From: JAQGJA01 sp965651535
GTDB lineage: Bacteria; Pseudomonadota; Alphaproteobacteria; Micavibrionales; SZUA-601
NCBI GenBank assembly: GCA_965651535.1
Contig: CBFGSX010000036.1
Span: 1 to 13,638 of the forward strand
Direction of reading: 5' to 3'
DNA length: 13,638 nt
Shown here: one piece after another, positions 5,965 to 13,638 of the stretch
Layout of the letters: each line of letters begins with the position of its first letter
How positions within the stretch are numbered: position 1 is the stretch's first letter
The notes under the pieces: model-generated
Databases searched by the model: none
Seen by the model: the letters and a program-made list of their open reading frames with translations, nothing else
Told to the model about the DNA's origin: nothing
Position numbers and translations under genes: made by a program

Positions 5965-6866
5965 CTTTTCGTCCCCAGCGACAAGGCGCGGGCGTAAATC
6001 TTTTTGCGCGGGTGACCGGTTTTCGCCGTCACCTGCGCTACGGCCTCCTTGAGCGAGTATTGCTGCATCAGATTGATCAGAAGCTGGTCGATGTTTTCAT
6101 TCGTCCACTCGCCCACGCTGGTGGTATCGGGCGCAACCAGCACGACCACCTCGCCCTTGATCTCGCGGCCCTCGATTTGCGCCGATACTTCGGATGCGCT
6201 GCCGTGGATAAACTCCTCGTGCAGCTTGGTCAGCTCGCGTGCAACCACCACATGACGATCGCCGTATATCGCCTTGATATCGGCCAGCAAATCCGCCAGA
6301 CGCTGCGGCGCTTCATACATCACCAGCGTCGCCACCACCGCCTGAAAGCCCAGCAATTCCTGACGCCTTGCGGCCATTTTCGGCGACAAAAATCCCAGAA
6401 AAAGGAAATGCGGCGGCGTCAGCCCCGATCCCGACAACGCCGCCAAGGCCGCGCTGGGGCCGGGGATCGGAAAGACGGGAATACCCTTCTCGCGGCAATT
6501 CTTCACCAGCCATGCGCCGGGATCGCTGATGCCGGGCGTGCCCGCATCCGAGACCAGCGCCGCAATTTTCTTTTGGCCGACGATCTTTTCGACTTTTGCG
6601 ACCGTTTCCGCCTCGGTATGCGCGTCGCAACGCTCCAACCGCGCCTTCAGCCCATAGGCCGACAGCAATTTTCCGGTTACCCGCGTATCCTCGGCGAAAA
6701 CCGTCTCCGCCGCCGCCAGAACATCCAAACCCCGCAAGGTAATATCGCGCAGATTGCCGATCGGCGTCGCCACGACATAAAGTCCCGGTTTCATCACCTG
6801 GGACGATTGCCCCGCCTGCCAGTCTTGGCTAGAGTGAGGCCCTGATTTCTTGCCGGAGTTGTTCAT
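5961..6866 (-). CDS. rsmI: 16S rRNA 2'-O-ribose C1402 methyltransferase
   Basis: A 301-residue member of the tetrapyrrole-methylase fold family that methylates the 2'-OH of C1402 in 16S rRNA. Motifs are YVVATPIGNLRDITLR (30-45), FAEDTR (57-62), AALVSDAGTPGISDPG (102-117), PIPGPSAALAALSGSGL (133-149) and the C-terminal KGEVVVLV. All agree with RsmI. The start is uncertain. The ATG at 6866 has AGGA four bases upstream and adds 24 hydrophilic residues before MKPGLY. The ATG at 6794 would begin nearer the usual RsmI N terminus but lacks a properly spaced Shine-Dalgarno. With the longer start, its ATG interlocks with that of the divergent LpoA-like gene (CATG). It heads a tightly packed same-strand block and its stop overlaps yraN. 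Confidence 0.92.
   Translation of the reverse strand: MNNSGKKSGPHSSQDWQAGQSSQVMKPGLYVVATPIGNLRDITLRGLDVLAAAETVFAEDTRVTGKLLSAYGLKARLERCDAHTEAETVAKVEKIVGQKKIAALVSDAGTPGISDPGAWLVKNCREKGIPVFPIPGPSAALAALSGSGLTPPHFLFLGFLSPKMAARRQELLGFQAVVATLVMYEAPQRLADLLADIKAIYGDRHVVVARELTKLHEEFIHGSASEVSAQIEGREIKGEVVVLVAPDTTSVGEWTNENIDQLLINLMQQYSLKEAVAQVTAKTGHPRKKIYARALSLGTKR
6807..6835 (+). promoter_or_regulatory. Candidate promoter of the LpoA-like gene
   Basis: TTGCCC (6807-6812) is followed after exactly 17 bases by TAGAGT (6830-6835), each matching the sigma-70 hexamers at four of six positions. Transcription would begin near 6842, leaving about 23 leader bases including the Shine-Dalgarno. The element lies inside the 5' end of rsmI if that gene starts at 6866. 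Confidence 0.4.
6855..6858 (+). promoter_or_regulatory. Shine-Dalgarno fixing the LpoA-like start
   Basis: GGAG stands six bases upstream of the ATG at 6865 and excludes the in-frame TTG at 6850 as the true start. Confidence 0.75.
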
Positions 6867-8130
6867 GCGTTCCTATCTTAGCCTCGTTCTCGTGATTGTC
6901 ACCCTTGCATTGGCGGGATGCGGCGGCACGGCCAGCCAGAATCCGTGGCGCACGCCCAGCGGCGGCGCGATTGACCGCCTGCCCGATTTCAACGAGGCGC
7001 AGACAACACCCGCCGCAGAAACGCCGATGGAAATGGCGCATTCCGGCCGCGCTTCTGTGACGCCCTATTACCAGCCTGCGCCGCCGAAACCGGTCAAGGA
7101 TCTGCCGCCCGTCAAGGTCGCCTTGCTTTTACCCCTCAGCGGCCCGCAAGCCGAATTGGGGCAGGCCATGTCGAACGCCGCGCAGATGGCGATCTTTGAT
7201 GTCGGCGCGACCAATGTGACGCTGATCCCGCGCGACACAACGCCCGGCGCCGCCAAAGCCGCCGAAGCCGCTCTGAACGAAGGTGCGCAAATCATTCTCG
7301 GCCCGCTTTTTGCGCAGGATGTCAAAGCCGTCTCGCCGATTGCGCGCCGCCGCAACGTCTCGGTCGTCGCCTTTTCGACGGATTGGACGGCCGCCAGCGA
7401 CAATACCTATATCATGGGCTTCTTGCCCTTTGGTCAGGTCAGCCGCGTCGTCGACTTCGCCGCCAAGCGCGGCGCGAAGAAATTCGCGGGCATCATTCCC
7501 GAAACGCCTTACGGCATGGCGGTGAACGGCACGCTGAAACACGAGTTGCAGCGCCAGAATCTTGACGTTCCCAAGAGCCATATTTTCAGCCGCGACCAGC
7601 AACTGGTGCAGGCCGTGCAGAAAATCGCCCAGGCCCAACAGCCCGGATCGCTGGAAACCGTCGACGCCATTCTGGTCCCCGTCGGCGGAGGACAGATCAA
7701 TCAGGTCTCGGCGCTGATGCGACAAAACGATCTGGGGATGCGGCAGATCCGCCTGCTCGGCACGGGATTGTGGGATGACAGCCCGCAAGCCGCGTCGCTG
7801 TTGCCCGGCGGTTGGTATGCCGCACCCGATCCGAATTTGCGCACGACCTTCAACCAGAAATATCTGGAAACCTATGGCAAAAATCCGCCGCGTCTGGCGA
7901 CATTGGCCTATGACGCCTCGGCTCTTGCCGCCGCGCTGGCGATCAAGGGTCTGAAGGAAAACGGCACGCCCGCTTTCGACCGCGTCAATATCACCAACCC
8001 GAATGGATTTGCAGGACTGGACGGAATTTTCCGCTTCCGCCCCGACAATCTGGCCGAGCGCGGTCTGGCGGTTTTGGAATTACGCCCCAACGGGCCGGTG
8101 ATTGTCGATCCCGCCCCGACGCGTTTCTAG
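6865..8130 (+). CDS. LpoA-like penicillin-binding protein activator lipoprotein
   Basis: A 421-residue outer-membrane lipoprotein with a periplasmic-binding-protein type 1 fold, related to LpoA (YraM/LppC), which activates the peptidoglycan synthase PBP1A in E. coli. Residues 1-18 are a signal peptide with lipobox LAGC (Cys19). A Pro-rich linker (about 28-80) leads to the domain starting VKVALLLPLSGPQAELGQAMSNAAQMA (83-109). LGPLFAQDVKAVSPIA, VVAFSTDW and ILVPVGGGQINQV follow. E. coli LpoA has an additional N-terminal helical TPR-like domain that is missing here, so this is the C-terminal-domain-only form. The activator role is inferred from the family and from the rsmI/yraN/BON neighbourhood; a solute-binding role is the alternative. 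The stop codon interlocks with that of the convergent reductase gene. Confidence 0.82.
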   Translation: MRSYLSLVLVIVTLALAGCGGTASQNPWRTPSGGAIDRLPDFNEAQTTPAAETPMEMAHSGRASVTPYYQPAPPKPVKDLPPVKVALLLPLSGPQAELGQAMSNAAQMAIFDVGATNVTLIPRDTTPGAAKAAEAALNEGAQIILGPLFAQDVKAVSPIARRRNVSVVAFSTDWTAASDNTYIMGFLPFGQVSRVVDFAAKRGAKKFAGIIPETPYGMAVNGTLKHELQRQNLDVPKSHIFSRDQQLVQAVQKIAQAQQPGSLETVDAILVPVGGGQINQVSALMRQNDLGMRQIRLLGTGLWDDSPQAASLLPGGWYAAPDPNLRTTFNQKYLETYGKNPPRLATLAYDASALAAALAIKGLKENGTPAFDRVNITNPNGFAGLDGIFRFRPDNLAERGLAVLELRPNGPVIVDPAPTRF

Positions 8131-9137
8131 GCCGGAACACCCTTATCCGTTGAATGCATGAAATCCAGCATTTTATCCGGATGCACAATTTTGTGCGCGG
8201 CGTGCGCCGCCATCGCCGCTTCGGAGAAGCCCTGTAAAATCAGCTTCAGTTTTCCGGCGTAATGCGCCATATCGCCGATGCAGAAAACACCCGGCAGATT
8301 GGTTTCATTGGTTGCGGGATTGACAGCAATTTGTTGCTTATGCAGATCGATGCCCCAATTCGCAATCGGCCCAAGATTCATCGCCAGACCGTAAAACGGC
8401 AGCAACACATCGGCAGCGACGGATTTTTCTTCGCCTTGCAGGGTTTTCACGATCACGTTTTTTAATTGGCCGTTTGAACCTTCCAGCCCGTGCAACTGAT
8501 ACGGCACAACCATTTCAATTTTTCCTGACGCGGCCAGATCACGCAGTTTCTTCACGGAATCCGGCGCGGCGCGGAACTCGTCGCGGCGATGCACGACGGA
8601 AATTTTCGCGGCCACTTCGGACAGGGACAAAGCCCAATCCACGGCGCTATCCCCGCCGCCCGCAATCACGACGCGCTTGCCCTTGAAGTCGTCGCGCTTG
8701 CGCACGTAATAGAAAACGGATTTGCCCTCATATTCCTCAAGGCTTTTGATCGGCGGGCGGTTCGGCCCGAAAGACCCGGCCCCGCCTGCGATGAAAATCG
8801 CCTTGCAGTCGATCACCGTTCCCTTACTTGTCGTCACGCGCCAGCCCGTTCCCGTCTTTTCGACCTCGGAAACCTGTTGGCCCAGATGATAGGTCGGTTT
8901 GAACGGCGCGGCCTGTTCCGCCAGTTTCTCGATCAGCCCCTCGCCCGTGATTTTCGGCCAGGCGGGAATGTCGTAAATCGGCTTTTCCGGGTAAAGCGCG
9001 GCGCATTGCCCGCCGATCATCTCCAGCGTATCGACGACATGGCATGTCATGTCCAGCATGCCGCATTCAAACACGGCGAACAGGCCCACCGGCCCTGCGC
9101 CAATGATGACAATATCGGTTTCGTGGCTTGCCGCCAT
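8127..9137 (-). CDS. Ferredoxin-NADP+ reductase, thioredoxin-reductase-like type
   Basis: A 336-residue FAD enzyme that moves electrons between NADPH and ferredoxin or flavodoxin. The FAD site IVIIGAGPVGLFAVFECG is at 9-26. The family motif MIGGQCAALYPEKPIYDIPAWP (40-61) is present, as are the NADP site VVIAGGGDSAVDWALSL (156-172), the 2'-phosphate-binding VVHRRDEFRA (181-190) and the C-terminal FCIGDMAHYAGKLKLI. The redox-active CxxC of true thioredoxin reductases is absent, as expected for this YumC-like subgroup. I chose the ATG at 9137, which has GGGA six bases upstream (9144-9147). An in-frame start at 9203 would overlap tsaE and add 22 residues before the Rossmann strand. It is divergent from tsaE with 25 bases between starts. 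Confidence 0.92.
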   Translation of the reverse strand: MAASHETDIVIIGAGPVGLFAVFECGMLDMTCHVVDTLEMIGGQCAALYPEKPIYDIPAWPKITGEGLIEKLAEQAAPFKPTYHLGQQVSEVEKTGTGWRVTTSKGTVIDCKAIFIAGGAGSFGPNRPPIKSLEEYEGKSVFYYVRKRDDFKGKRVVIAGGGDSAVDWALSLSEVAAKISVVHRRDEFRAAPDSVKKLRDLAASGKIEMVVPYQLHGLEGSNGQLKNVIVKTLQGEEKSVAADVLLPFYGLAMNLGPIANWGIDLHKQQIAVNPATNETNLPGVFCIGDMAHYAGKLKLILQGFSEAAMAAHAAHKIVHPDKMLDFMHSTDKGVPA

Positions 9138-9162
9138 GCTGCGTCCCGCGTAAAATTGGTTT

Positions 9163-9585
9163 GTGACCCAATATAGCGTGACCTGCCCCGATGCCGCAAG
9201 CACCGCCGCACAAGGCGCGGCTTTGGGCGCGCGCCTGAAAAAAGGCGATGTTGTCCTGCTTTACGGCGATCTGGGGGCCGGAAAGACGACTTTCGTGCGC
9301 GGCCTGATCCAAAGCCTGTGCGGCGCGGATACGAATGTCGTCAGCCCGACCTTTACGCTTGTGCAAAGCTATGAGACCGACAAGGGCACGATTCATCACT
9401 ACGATCTTTATCGTCTCGAGGCGGGCGATGCCGCCGCGCTGGCCGAGCTGGGCTGGGAGGACGGGCTGGTTTGCGGCATTACGCTGGTCGAGTGGCCCGA
9501 GCGCCTCGATGAAACGCCGCCCGATGCCCTCATTGTGCGCATTACCATCGACGGCGACGCGCGCCATATCATGGTGACGCCATGA
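9163..9585 (+). CDS. tsaE: tRNA t6A threonylcarbamoyltransferase complex ATPase TsaE
   Basis: A 140-residue ATPase that works with TsaB and TsaD to make N6-threonylcarbamoyladenosine at position 37 of ANN-decoding tRNAs. The Walker A motif is YGDLGAGKTTFVRGL (34-48). It is followed by SPTFTLVQSYE (61-71), the Walker-B-like HHYDLYRLE (78-86) and the C-terminal TLVEWPERL (107-115), all diagnostic. The start is GTG at 9163, because a stop codon at 9151 closes the frame and no ATG is available. A second GTG at 9178 is possible. No Shine-Dalgarno is evident. The stop overlaps the addB start as ATGA. In many alphaproteobacteria a sugar phosphotransferase and a nucleotidyltransferase gene lie between tsaE and addB; neither is here. 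Confidence 0.93.
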   Translation: MTQYSVTCPDAASTAAQGAALGARLKKGDVVLLYGDLGAGKTTFVRGLIQSLCGADTNVVSPTFTLVQSYETDKGTIHHYDLYRLEAGDAAALAELGWEDGLVCGITLVEWPERLDETPPDALIVRITIDGDARHIMVTP

Positions 9586-12383
9586 TCGCCCTGCCCAAAG
9601 TTTACACCATCCCATCCGGAGCGCCTTTTGCAAAAATTCTGGCGCAAACTCTGTGGCATGAATATGCTGACGATCTCCTGGCGCTCAGCGACGTTCAAAT
9701 CTATCTGCCGAACCGCCGCTCGTGCCGTGCCGTGGCCGATGCGTTTCTTGAAATCAGCGACGGCAAAGCGACGCTGCTGCCGCAACTGACGCCTCTGGGC
9801 GACATTGACGAGGACGACCTGTTCGATACCGATCCCTTCATCCTCGACGAAGACCCGTATCTGACGCCCGCCATTCATCCGCTCGAGCGGCAGCTTCTTT
9901 TGACCTCGCTTGTCGCGGCCAAACCGAACATCCACGGCGTCGCCGAAGCTTTTGCTTTGGCCGGAGAGCTGGCGCGGCTGATCGACAAGGCGCATACGGA
10001 ATCCGTCGATCTGAAAAAAATCGCCAGCATCGTCCCAAGCGAATTGGCCGAGCATTGGAAGCAAACGCAGGAATTTCTTGAAATCGTGACCGATGCCTGG
10101 CCGAAATACCTGGCCGACAACACCCTCTCCGATCCCGCGCAACGCCGCAACATTGCCGTTGAAAAGAAAATCGCCGCCTTGCGCGCCAAGCCGCCGCAAC
10201 ACCGCGTGATTGCCGCCGGTTCCACAGGATCAATCCCAGCCGTTGCGAAATTGCTCGACGTGATCGCGCGTCTACCCCAAGGTCAGGTTATTCTCTCGGG
10301 TTTTCATTACGATGAAAAAATCTGGGACGCAATCGACGAAACCCATCCGCATTTTTATCAAAAAAATCTGCTGGCTCGGATGGAGCTTGACCCTGCTTCG
10401 GTCAAGCCCTGGCCACTTCCCGCCGAACCGCATTACCTTCTGGCGCAGCGGCGAAAACTGGCCGATCTGGCCCTGCAACCCGCCGCCGTTTTCGATCTTT
10501 CCGATGCCAAAACCGATATCGAGCCGCCGCAATTCATCGCCGCCGAGGACACGCTGCACGAGGCGATGATCGTCGCGCTGCGCCTGCGTGAAATTTTGAA
10601 CGACACCGGAAAAACCGCTCTTGTCGTGACCCCCGACCGCCTTCTGGCCAAGCGCATCTGCGACGAGATGGGACGCTGGGGCATTGCGCTCAACGATTCC
10701 GCCGGGGAAACGCTCGACCAGAAACCTGTCGGGCGTTTCCTGCTGATGCTGACGGCGTTCGGCCAAAACGCCGCGCCGATGACCGCCGTTACCGCCCTGT
10801 TGTCGCACCCGCTATGTCGTCCTTCCGGCGATCTCGACGCGCTCAAGAATTTCATGCGCAATAAATTGCTGCCGCCCGGCGGTCTGGCGGCGTGGCGTTC
10901 CGAAAACGCCTTGCTGGCCCAGGCTTTGGATAATCTCGCACCGCTTGCGACGAATGAACGAAAAACGCTTCGCGAATGGGCAGAAGCGCTGATTGTAGCG
11001 GCGGAAAAATTCAGCCCGCCCGAAACCCTGTGGCACGGCGATGACGGTGAAGCCGCCGCCGAATTGCTGCGCGACCTGATGCACCAGCCGAAATCCGCCG
11101 AGTTGCCGCTGGATGCTTTCAATTTCGACCGGATTCTGCGCCATATCCTGACGCAACAAGTCATCCGCCCGCGTTTTGGCACGCACCCAAGATTGCGCCT
11201 GTTGTCGCCGATCGAAGCGCGCCTCGAGCACGCCGATCATGTCATTCTGTGCGGCCTGAACGAAGGCGTCTGGCCGGCGCAGCCCTCGCCCAATCCATGG
11301 CTGTCGCGCCCAATGCTGGCCGAGATGGGTTTCGGCAGCGCCGAGCGGCGCATCGGGCAATCCGCACTCGATTTCGTCAATCTTTTCTGCTGTCCGAACT
11401 TGACGGTCACATGGTCGAAAAAGCGCGACGGCGCGGCCTCGCCCCCTTCGCGCTGGATTCAACAAATTGCCGCCGTGCTGGAGAAAAACGACCGAATTCT
11501 CCCTGAATCCGATCCGCTCTATCATTACGCGACGCAATGGGATCATCCTGAAAAAATCCAGCCGCGTCCGGCTCCCGAGGGCGCATCGAGCCGCAAGCCC
11601 GAAAAAATCCGCGTTACCGATGTCGGCAAATGGAAGCAAGACCCATATTCTTACTACGCCAAGCGCATTCTGGGCCTGAAGAAAACCGATCCGCTCGACC
11701 GCCGCCTCGAGGCGCGCGATTGGGGAAATGCCGCGCACGATATTCTCGAAAAATTCTTCGACAGCGCCGACCGATCGCCGGAAACCTACCGCGCCATTTG
11801 CGATGAAACGCTGCGGCGTTATCCGCTCGATCCGTCGCTCGACGCCGATTGGCGCAACCGTCTGGCCATGATCGGCGAATGGCTGACGACGCAAAATGTC
11901 ACGCAATCCGAAACCGAAGCCGATATCTCTTATCCTTTTCAATCCGGCGACGTCAAAATCATGTTGCAAGGACGCGCCGATCGCGTCGATACGACGCCAG
12001 AAGGCTTGATCGTCATCGACTACAAAACGAACACACCGCCAAGCAATCCGAAAATCAACTCCGGTGAAGAGCCGCAGCTGGGGCTTTTGGGTTATTTGCT
12101 GGAAAATAAACGTAAACAAAAAATCGCGGGGCTGGGCTATATCCAGCTGACCGGAAAAAAATCCGAACCTGCAAAAATAAACCCTATCAAAGACCCGGGA
12201 AACGCCATGCGCGCCGCCAACGACGCGCTTGCGCAACTCTTGGCCGATCACTATGCCGACGGCAAGCCCTATCCGGCTGTCGCTCTGGCTGCACGCAAGC
12301 ATGACGATTACCGCCATTTGAAACGCACGCAGGAATGGTCTTCCGTCCCCGAAGACGACGAAAACGAAGGCGGGGAAGAATGA
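9582..12383 (+). CDS. addB: Double-strand break repair protein AddB
   Basis: A 933-residue AddB subunit of the AddAB helicase-nuclease, which resects double-strand breaks for RecA-dependent repair. The N terminus carries the alphaproteobacterial signature IYLPNRRSCRAVADAF (40-55) in place of the Walker A loop of Firmicutes AddB, so the helicase part is presumably inactive. LCGLNEGVWPAQPSPNPWL begins at about 556. The C-terminal RecB-type nuclease domain is intact: WGNAAHDILEKFF with His719, GRADRVD (797-803) with Asp800, and VIDYKTN with Asp813 and Lys815. It is somewhat shorter than the roughly 1000 residues I associate with the family, but no motif is missing. Both junctions are ATGA overlaps, with tsaE upstream and addA downstream. 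Confidence 0.93.
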   Translation: MIALPKVYTIPSGAPFAKILAQTLWHEYADDLLALSDVQIYLPNRRSCRAVADAFLEISDGKATLLPQLTPLGDIDEDDLFDTDPFILDEDPYLTPAIHPLERQLLLTSLVAAKPNIHGVAEAFALAGELARLIDKAHTESVDLKKIASIVPSELAEHWKQTQEFLEIVTDAWPKYLADNTLSDPAQRRNIAVEKKIAALRAKPPQHRVIAAGSTGSIPAVAKLLDVIARLPQGQVILSGFHYDEKIWDAIDETHPHFYQKNLLARMELDPASVKPWPLPAEPHYLLAQRRKLADLALQPAAVFDLSDAKTDIEPPQFIAAEDTLHEAMIVALRLREILNDTGKTALVVTPDRLLAKRICDEMGRWGIALNDSAGETLDQKPVGRFLLMLTAFGQNAAPMTAVTALLSHPLCRPSGDLDALKNFMRNKLLPPGGLAAWRSENALLAQALDNLAPLATNERKTLREWAEALIVAAEKFSPPETLWHGDDGEAAAELLRDLMHQPKSAELPLDAFNFDRILRHILTQQVIRPRFGTHPRLRLLSPIEARLEHADHVILCGLNEGVWPAQPSPNPWLSRPMLAEMGFGSAERRIGQSALDFVNLFCCPNLTVTWSKKRDGAASPPSRWIQQIAAVLEKNDRILPESDPLYHYATQWDHPEKIQPRPAPEGASSRKPEKIRVTDVGKWKQDPYSYYAKRILGLKKTDPLDRRLEARDWGNAAHDILEKFFDSADRSPETYRAICDETLRRYPLDPSLDADWRNRLAMIGEWLTTQNVTQSETEADISYPFQSGDVKIMLQGRADRVDTTPEGLIVIDYKTNTPPSNPKINSGEEPQLGLLGYLLENKRKQKIAGLGYIQLTGKKSEPAKINPIKDPGNAMRAANDALAQLLADHYADGKPYPAVALAARKHDDYRHLKRTQEWSSVPEDDENEGGEE

Positions 12384-13638
12384 AAAAAGAAATCCCGCCA
12401 AAGAAAAAAACGGACAATCCCGCCGACACGCATCAATCGGTCTGGGTGGCGGCCTCGGCCGGCACGGGGAAAACCTATGTGCTGACCCAGCGCATTTTGC
12501 GCCTCTTGCTCGACGGCGCGCGTCCCGAGAAATTGCTCTGCATCACCTTTACCAAGGCGGCTGCCGCCGAAGTCATGGAACGCGTCCAAGATATCGTCAA
12601 GGAATGGAGCATCCTGCCCGAAGACAAATTGCACGAGGCTTTGCGTGAAATTCTGAAAAGAAATCCGGACAAGGTGGAAATTGCCATTGCGCGGCGGCTT
12701 TTACCCGAAATCCTCCAGGCGCCGGGCGGCGTGCGTATCCAGACGATCCACGCCTTTTGCCAATCGGTGCTGGCGCGCTTCCCCATTGAATCCGGTATTC
12801 CGGCGGGGTTCCGCGTCGCCGACGAAGCCGAGAGCTTTGCTCTACTGCACGAGGCAAAACAAAATCTTTTTAGAAATTTTGATCCGCAATCGCCTCTGGG
12901 GCGGGCGCTGGGCCATCTTTACGGCATCTACAAGGACGACAGCCAGAACACGCTGCTCAACGGCATCGTCGCCAAGCGTTACCGCCTGAACCGCTTTATC
13001 CGCGAACGCGGCGGCGATCTGCACGGCGTCGGAGAATATCTTTCCACGGTTTTGGGCACGAAAGATCTGGACGTTTTACAACCGGAAAATGAAATTCTTC
13101 GGAATATTTCCAAAGATACCATCGCCCGCGTTGCGGATATTTTGAATGCGACAGAATCCAGCAAAAATCATGCCACAGCCGAAAAACTTCTGAATGACGA
13201 TTTTCTTGGCGCATTCCTTACCACAGAGGATGAGTTCCGAAAGTCTTTCTATTATAGCTTCAAAAATAACCCCCCAGAAGCGCTAGTAAACTTTTTCGAG
13301 CGCGGCGTAAAGAACATCGAAAACTATATCGCCGCCGCGACCCATAAAGACACGATGGCGTTGTTGACCGTTGCCAAAGCGGTGCTGGACGAATTCGACG
13401 CCATCAAGAAACGGCGCGGCGTGATGGATTACGAAGACCAGATCCTGAAAACCGTCGCGCTACTGACCGATCTGGCCGATGGCGAATGGGTGCTTTACAA
13501 GCTTGACAACGGCATCGACCATATTCTGGTGGATGAGGCGCAGGACACCAGCCCCGCGCAATGGGATATTGTCGAAAAACTCAGCGACGAATTTTTCGCA
13601 GGCAACGGGCGCAAGGATATCAACGACCGCACGCTTTT
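12380..13638 (+). CDS. addA: Double-strand break repair helicase AddA (3' partial)
   Basis: The first 419 codons of AddA, the UvrD-family helicase and nuclease subunit of AddAB, continue past the right edge; full-length proteins have about 1150-1200 residues. After a basic N terminus come Walker A AASAGTGKTYVL (24-35), motif Ia CITFTKAAAAEVMERV (54-69), IQTIHAFCQSVLARFP (120-135), DYEDQILKTV, and motif II HILVDEAQDTSPAQWDIV with Asp385 and Glu386 as the Walker B pair. The ATG at 12380 overlaps the addB stop by four bases and is preceded by GGGGA (12372-12376) within addB. The stretch from about 13080 to 13260 is more AT-rich than the rest, within a poorly conserved linker. The C-terminal nuclease domain is not in the window. 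Confidence 0.93.
   Translation, partial: MKKEIPPKKKTDNPADTHQSVWVAASAGTGKTYVLTQRILRLLLDGARPEKLLCITFTKAAAAEVMERVQDIVKEWSILPEDKLHEALREILKRNPDKVEIAIARRLLPEILQAPGGVRIQTIHAFCQSVLARFPIESGIPAGFRVADEAESFALLHEAKQNLFRNFDPQSPLGRALGHLYGIYKDDSQNTLLNGIVAKRYRLNRFIRERGGDLHGVGEYLSTVLGTKDLDVLQPENEILRNISKDTIARVADILNATESSKNHATAEKLLNDDFLGAFLTTEDEFRKSFYYSFKNNPPEALVNFFERGVKNIENYIAAATHKDTMALLTVAKAVLDEFDAIKKRRGVMDYEDQILKTVALLTDLADGEWVLYKLDNGIDHILVDEAQDTSPAQWDIVEKLSDEFFAGNGRKDINDRTL

Noticed and set aside
6012..6845. A 277-codon plus-strand frame opposite rsmI
   Set aside because: The translation is Arg/His/Gln-rich with no domain, as typical for an antisense shadow. The opposite strand has all RsmI motifs.
9138..9203. 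Extended N terminus of the ferredoxin-NADP reductase from 9203
   Set aside because: It would overlap the tsaE start and adds residues unlike the family. The ATG at 9137 has a well-spaced GGGA.
10812..12401. A 529-codon open frame on the minus strand opposite addB
   Set aside because: It lies wholly antisense to well-supported addB motifs, has no recognisable domain, and long antisense frames are expected opposite GC-rich codons.
13080..13260. Horizontally acquired insertion in addA
   Set aside because: The stretch is locally AT-rich, but the frame is intact and it lies in a variable linker between conserved helicase motifs, so ordinary divergence is enough.

Overview
The window looks like a piece of core chromosome from an alphaproteobacterium. 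The evidence is a TsaE gene coupled to an alphaproteobacterial-type AddB without Walker A and then to AddA, an NDUFA9-like protein of the complex I accessory type, a thioredoxin-reductase-like ferredoxin-NADP reductase, and fairly GC-rich tightly packed coding DNA. I cannot name the order or genus from sequence alone. I see no transposase, phage gene, CRISPR array, rRNA or tRNA. Almost every base is explained by housekeeping genes; the largest gap is about 230 bases.

Layout. (1) Positions 2-943 (+): a tyrosine recombinase of the XerC/XerD type, open at the left edge. Its 3' end overlaps by 80 bases a convergent gene for a small exported protein of unknown function (864-1328, -). (2) Positions 1347-1657 (-): a 47-codon lipoprotein gene (1403-1546) with its own Shine-Dalgarno, a strong intrinsic terminator and a palindrome-bearing upstream region. 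It resembles a miniature Braun lipoprotein. (3) Positions 1774-6866 (-): a long same-strand block, read in the order rsmI, yraN, a two-BON-domain lipoprotein, a SirB1-like protein, then after 69 bases an NDUFA9-like Rossmann protein and rsmB. Most junctions are ATGA, TAATG or gaps of a few bases, so translation is probably coupled. (4) Positions 6865-8130 (+): an LpoA-like penicillin-binding-protein activator lipoprotein, divergent from rsmI with interlocking start codons. (5) Positions 8127-9137 (-): a ferredoxin-NADP reductase whose stop codon interlocks with that of the LpoA-like gene. (6) Positions 9163-13638 (+): tsaE, addB and addA linked by ATGA overlaps. addA runs off the right edge.

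How the genes fit together. RsmI and RsmB modify 16S rRNA. TsaE belongs to tRNA t6A synthesis. AddAB processes double-strand breaks, and XerC-type enzymes resolve chromosome dimers. The LpoA-like lipoprotein, YraN and the double-BON (DolP-like) lipoprotein recall the E. coli rsmI/lpoA-yraN-diaA-dolP neighbourhood, so this part is probably an envelope-linked module conserved across Proteobacteria.

I find no clearly new multi-gene system. The best candidate for something undescribed is the tiny lipoprotein at 1403-1546: its mature part is only 28 residues, has an M/A-type heptad pattern and ends in Arg-Lys as Lpp and OprI do. Several start codons were chosen here from Shine-Dalgarno evidence and differ from the longest reading frames.
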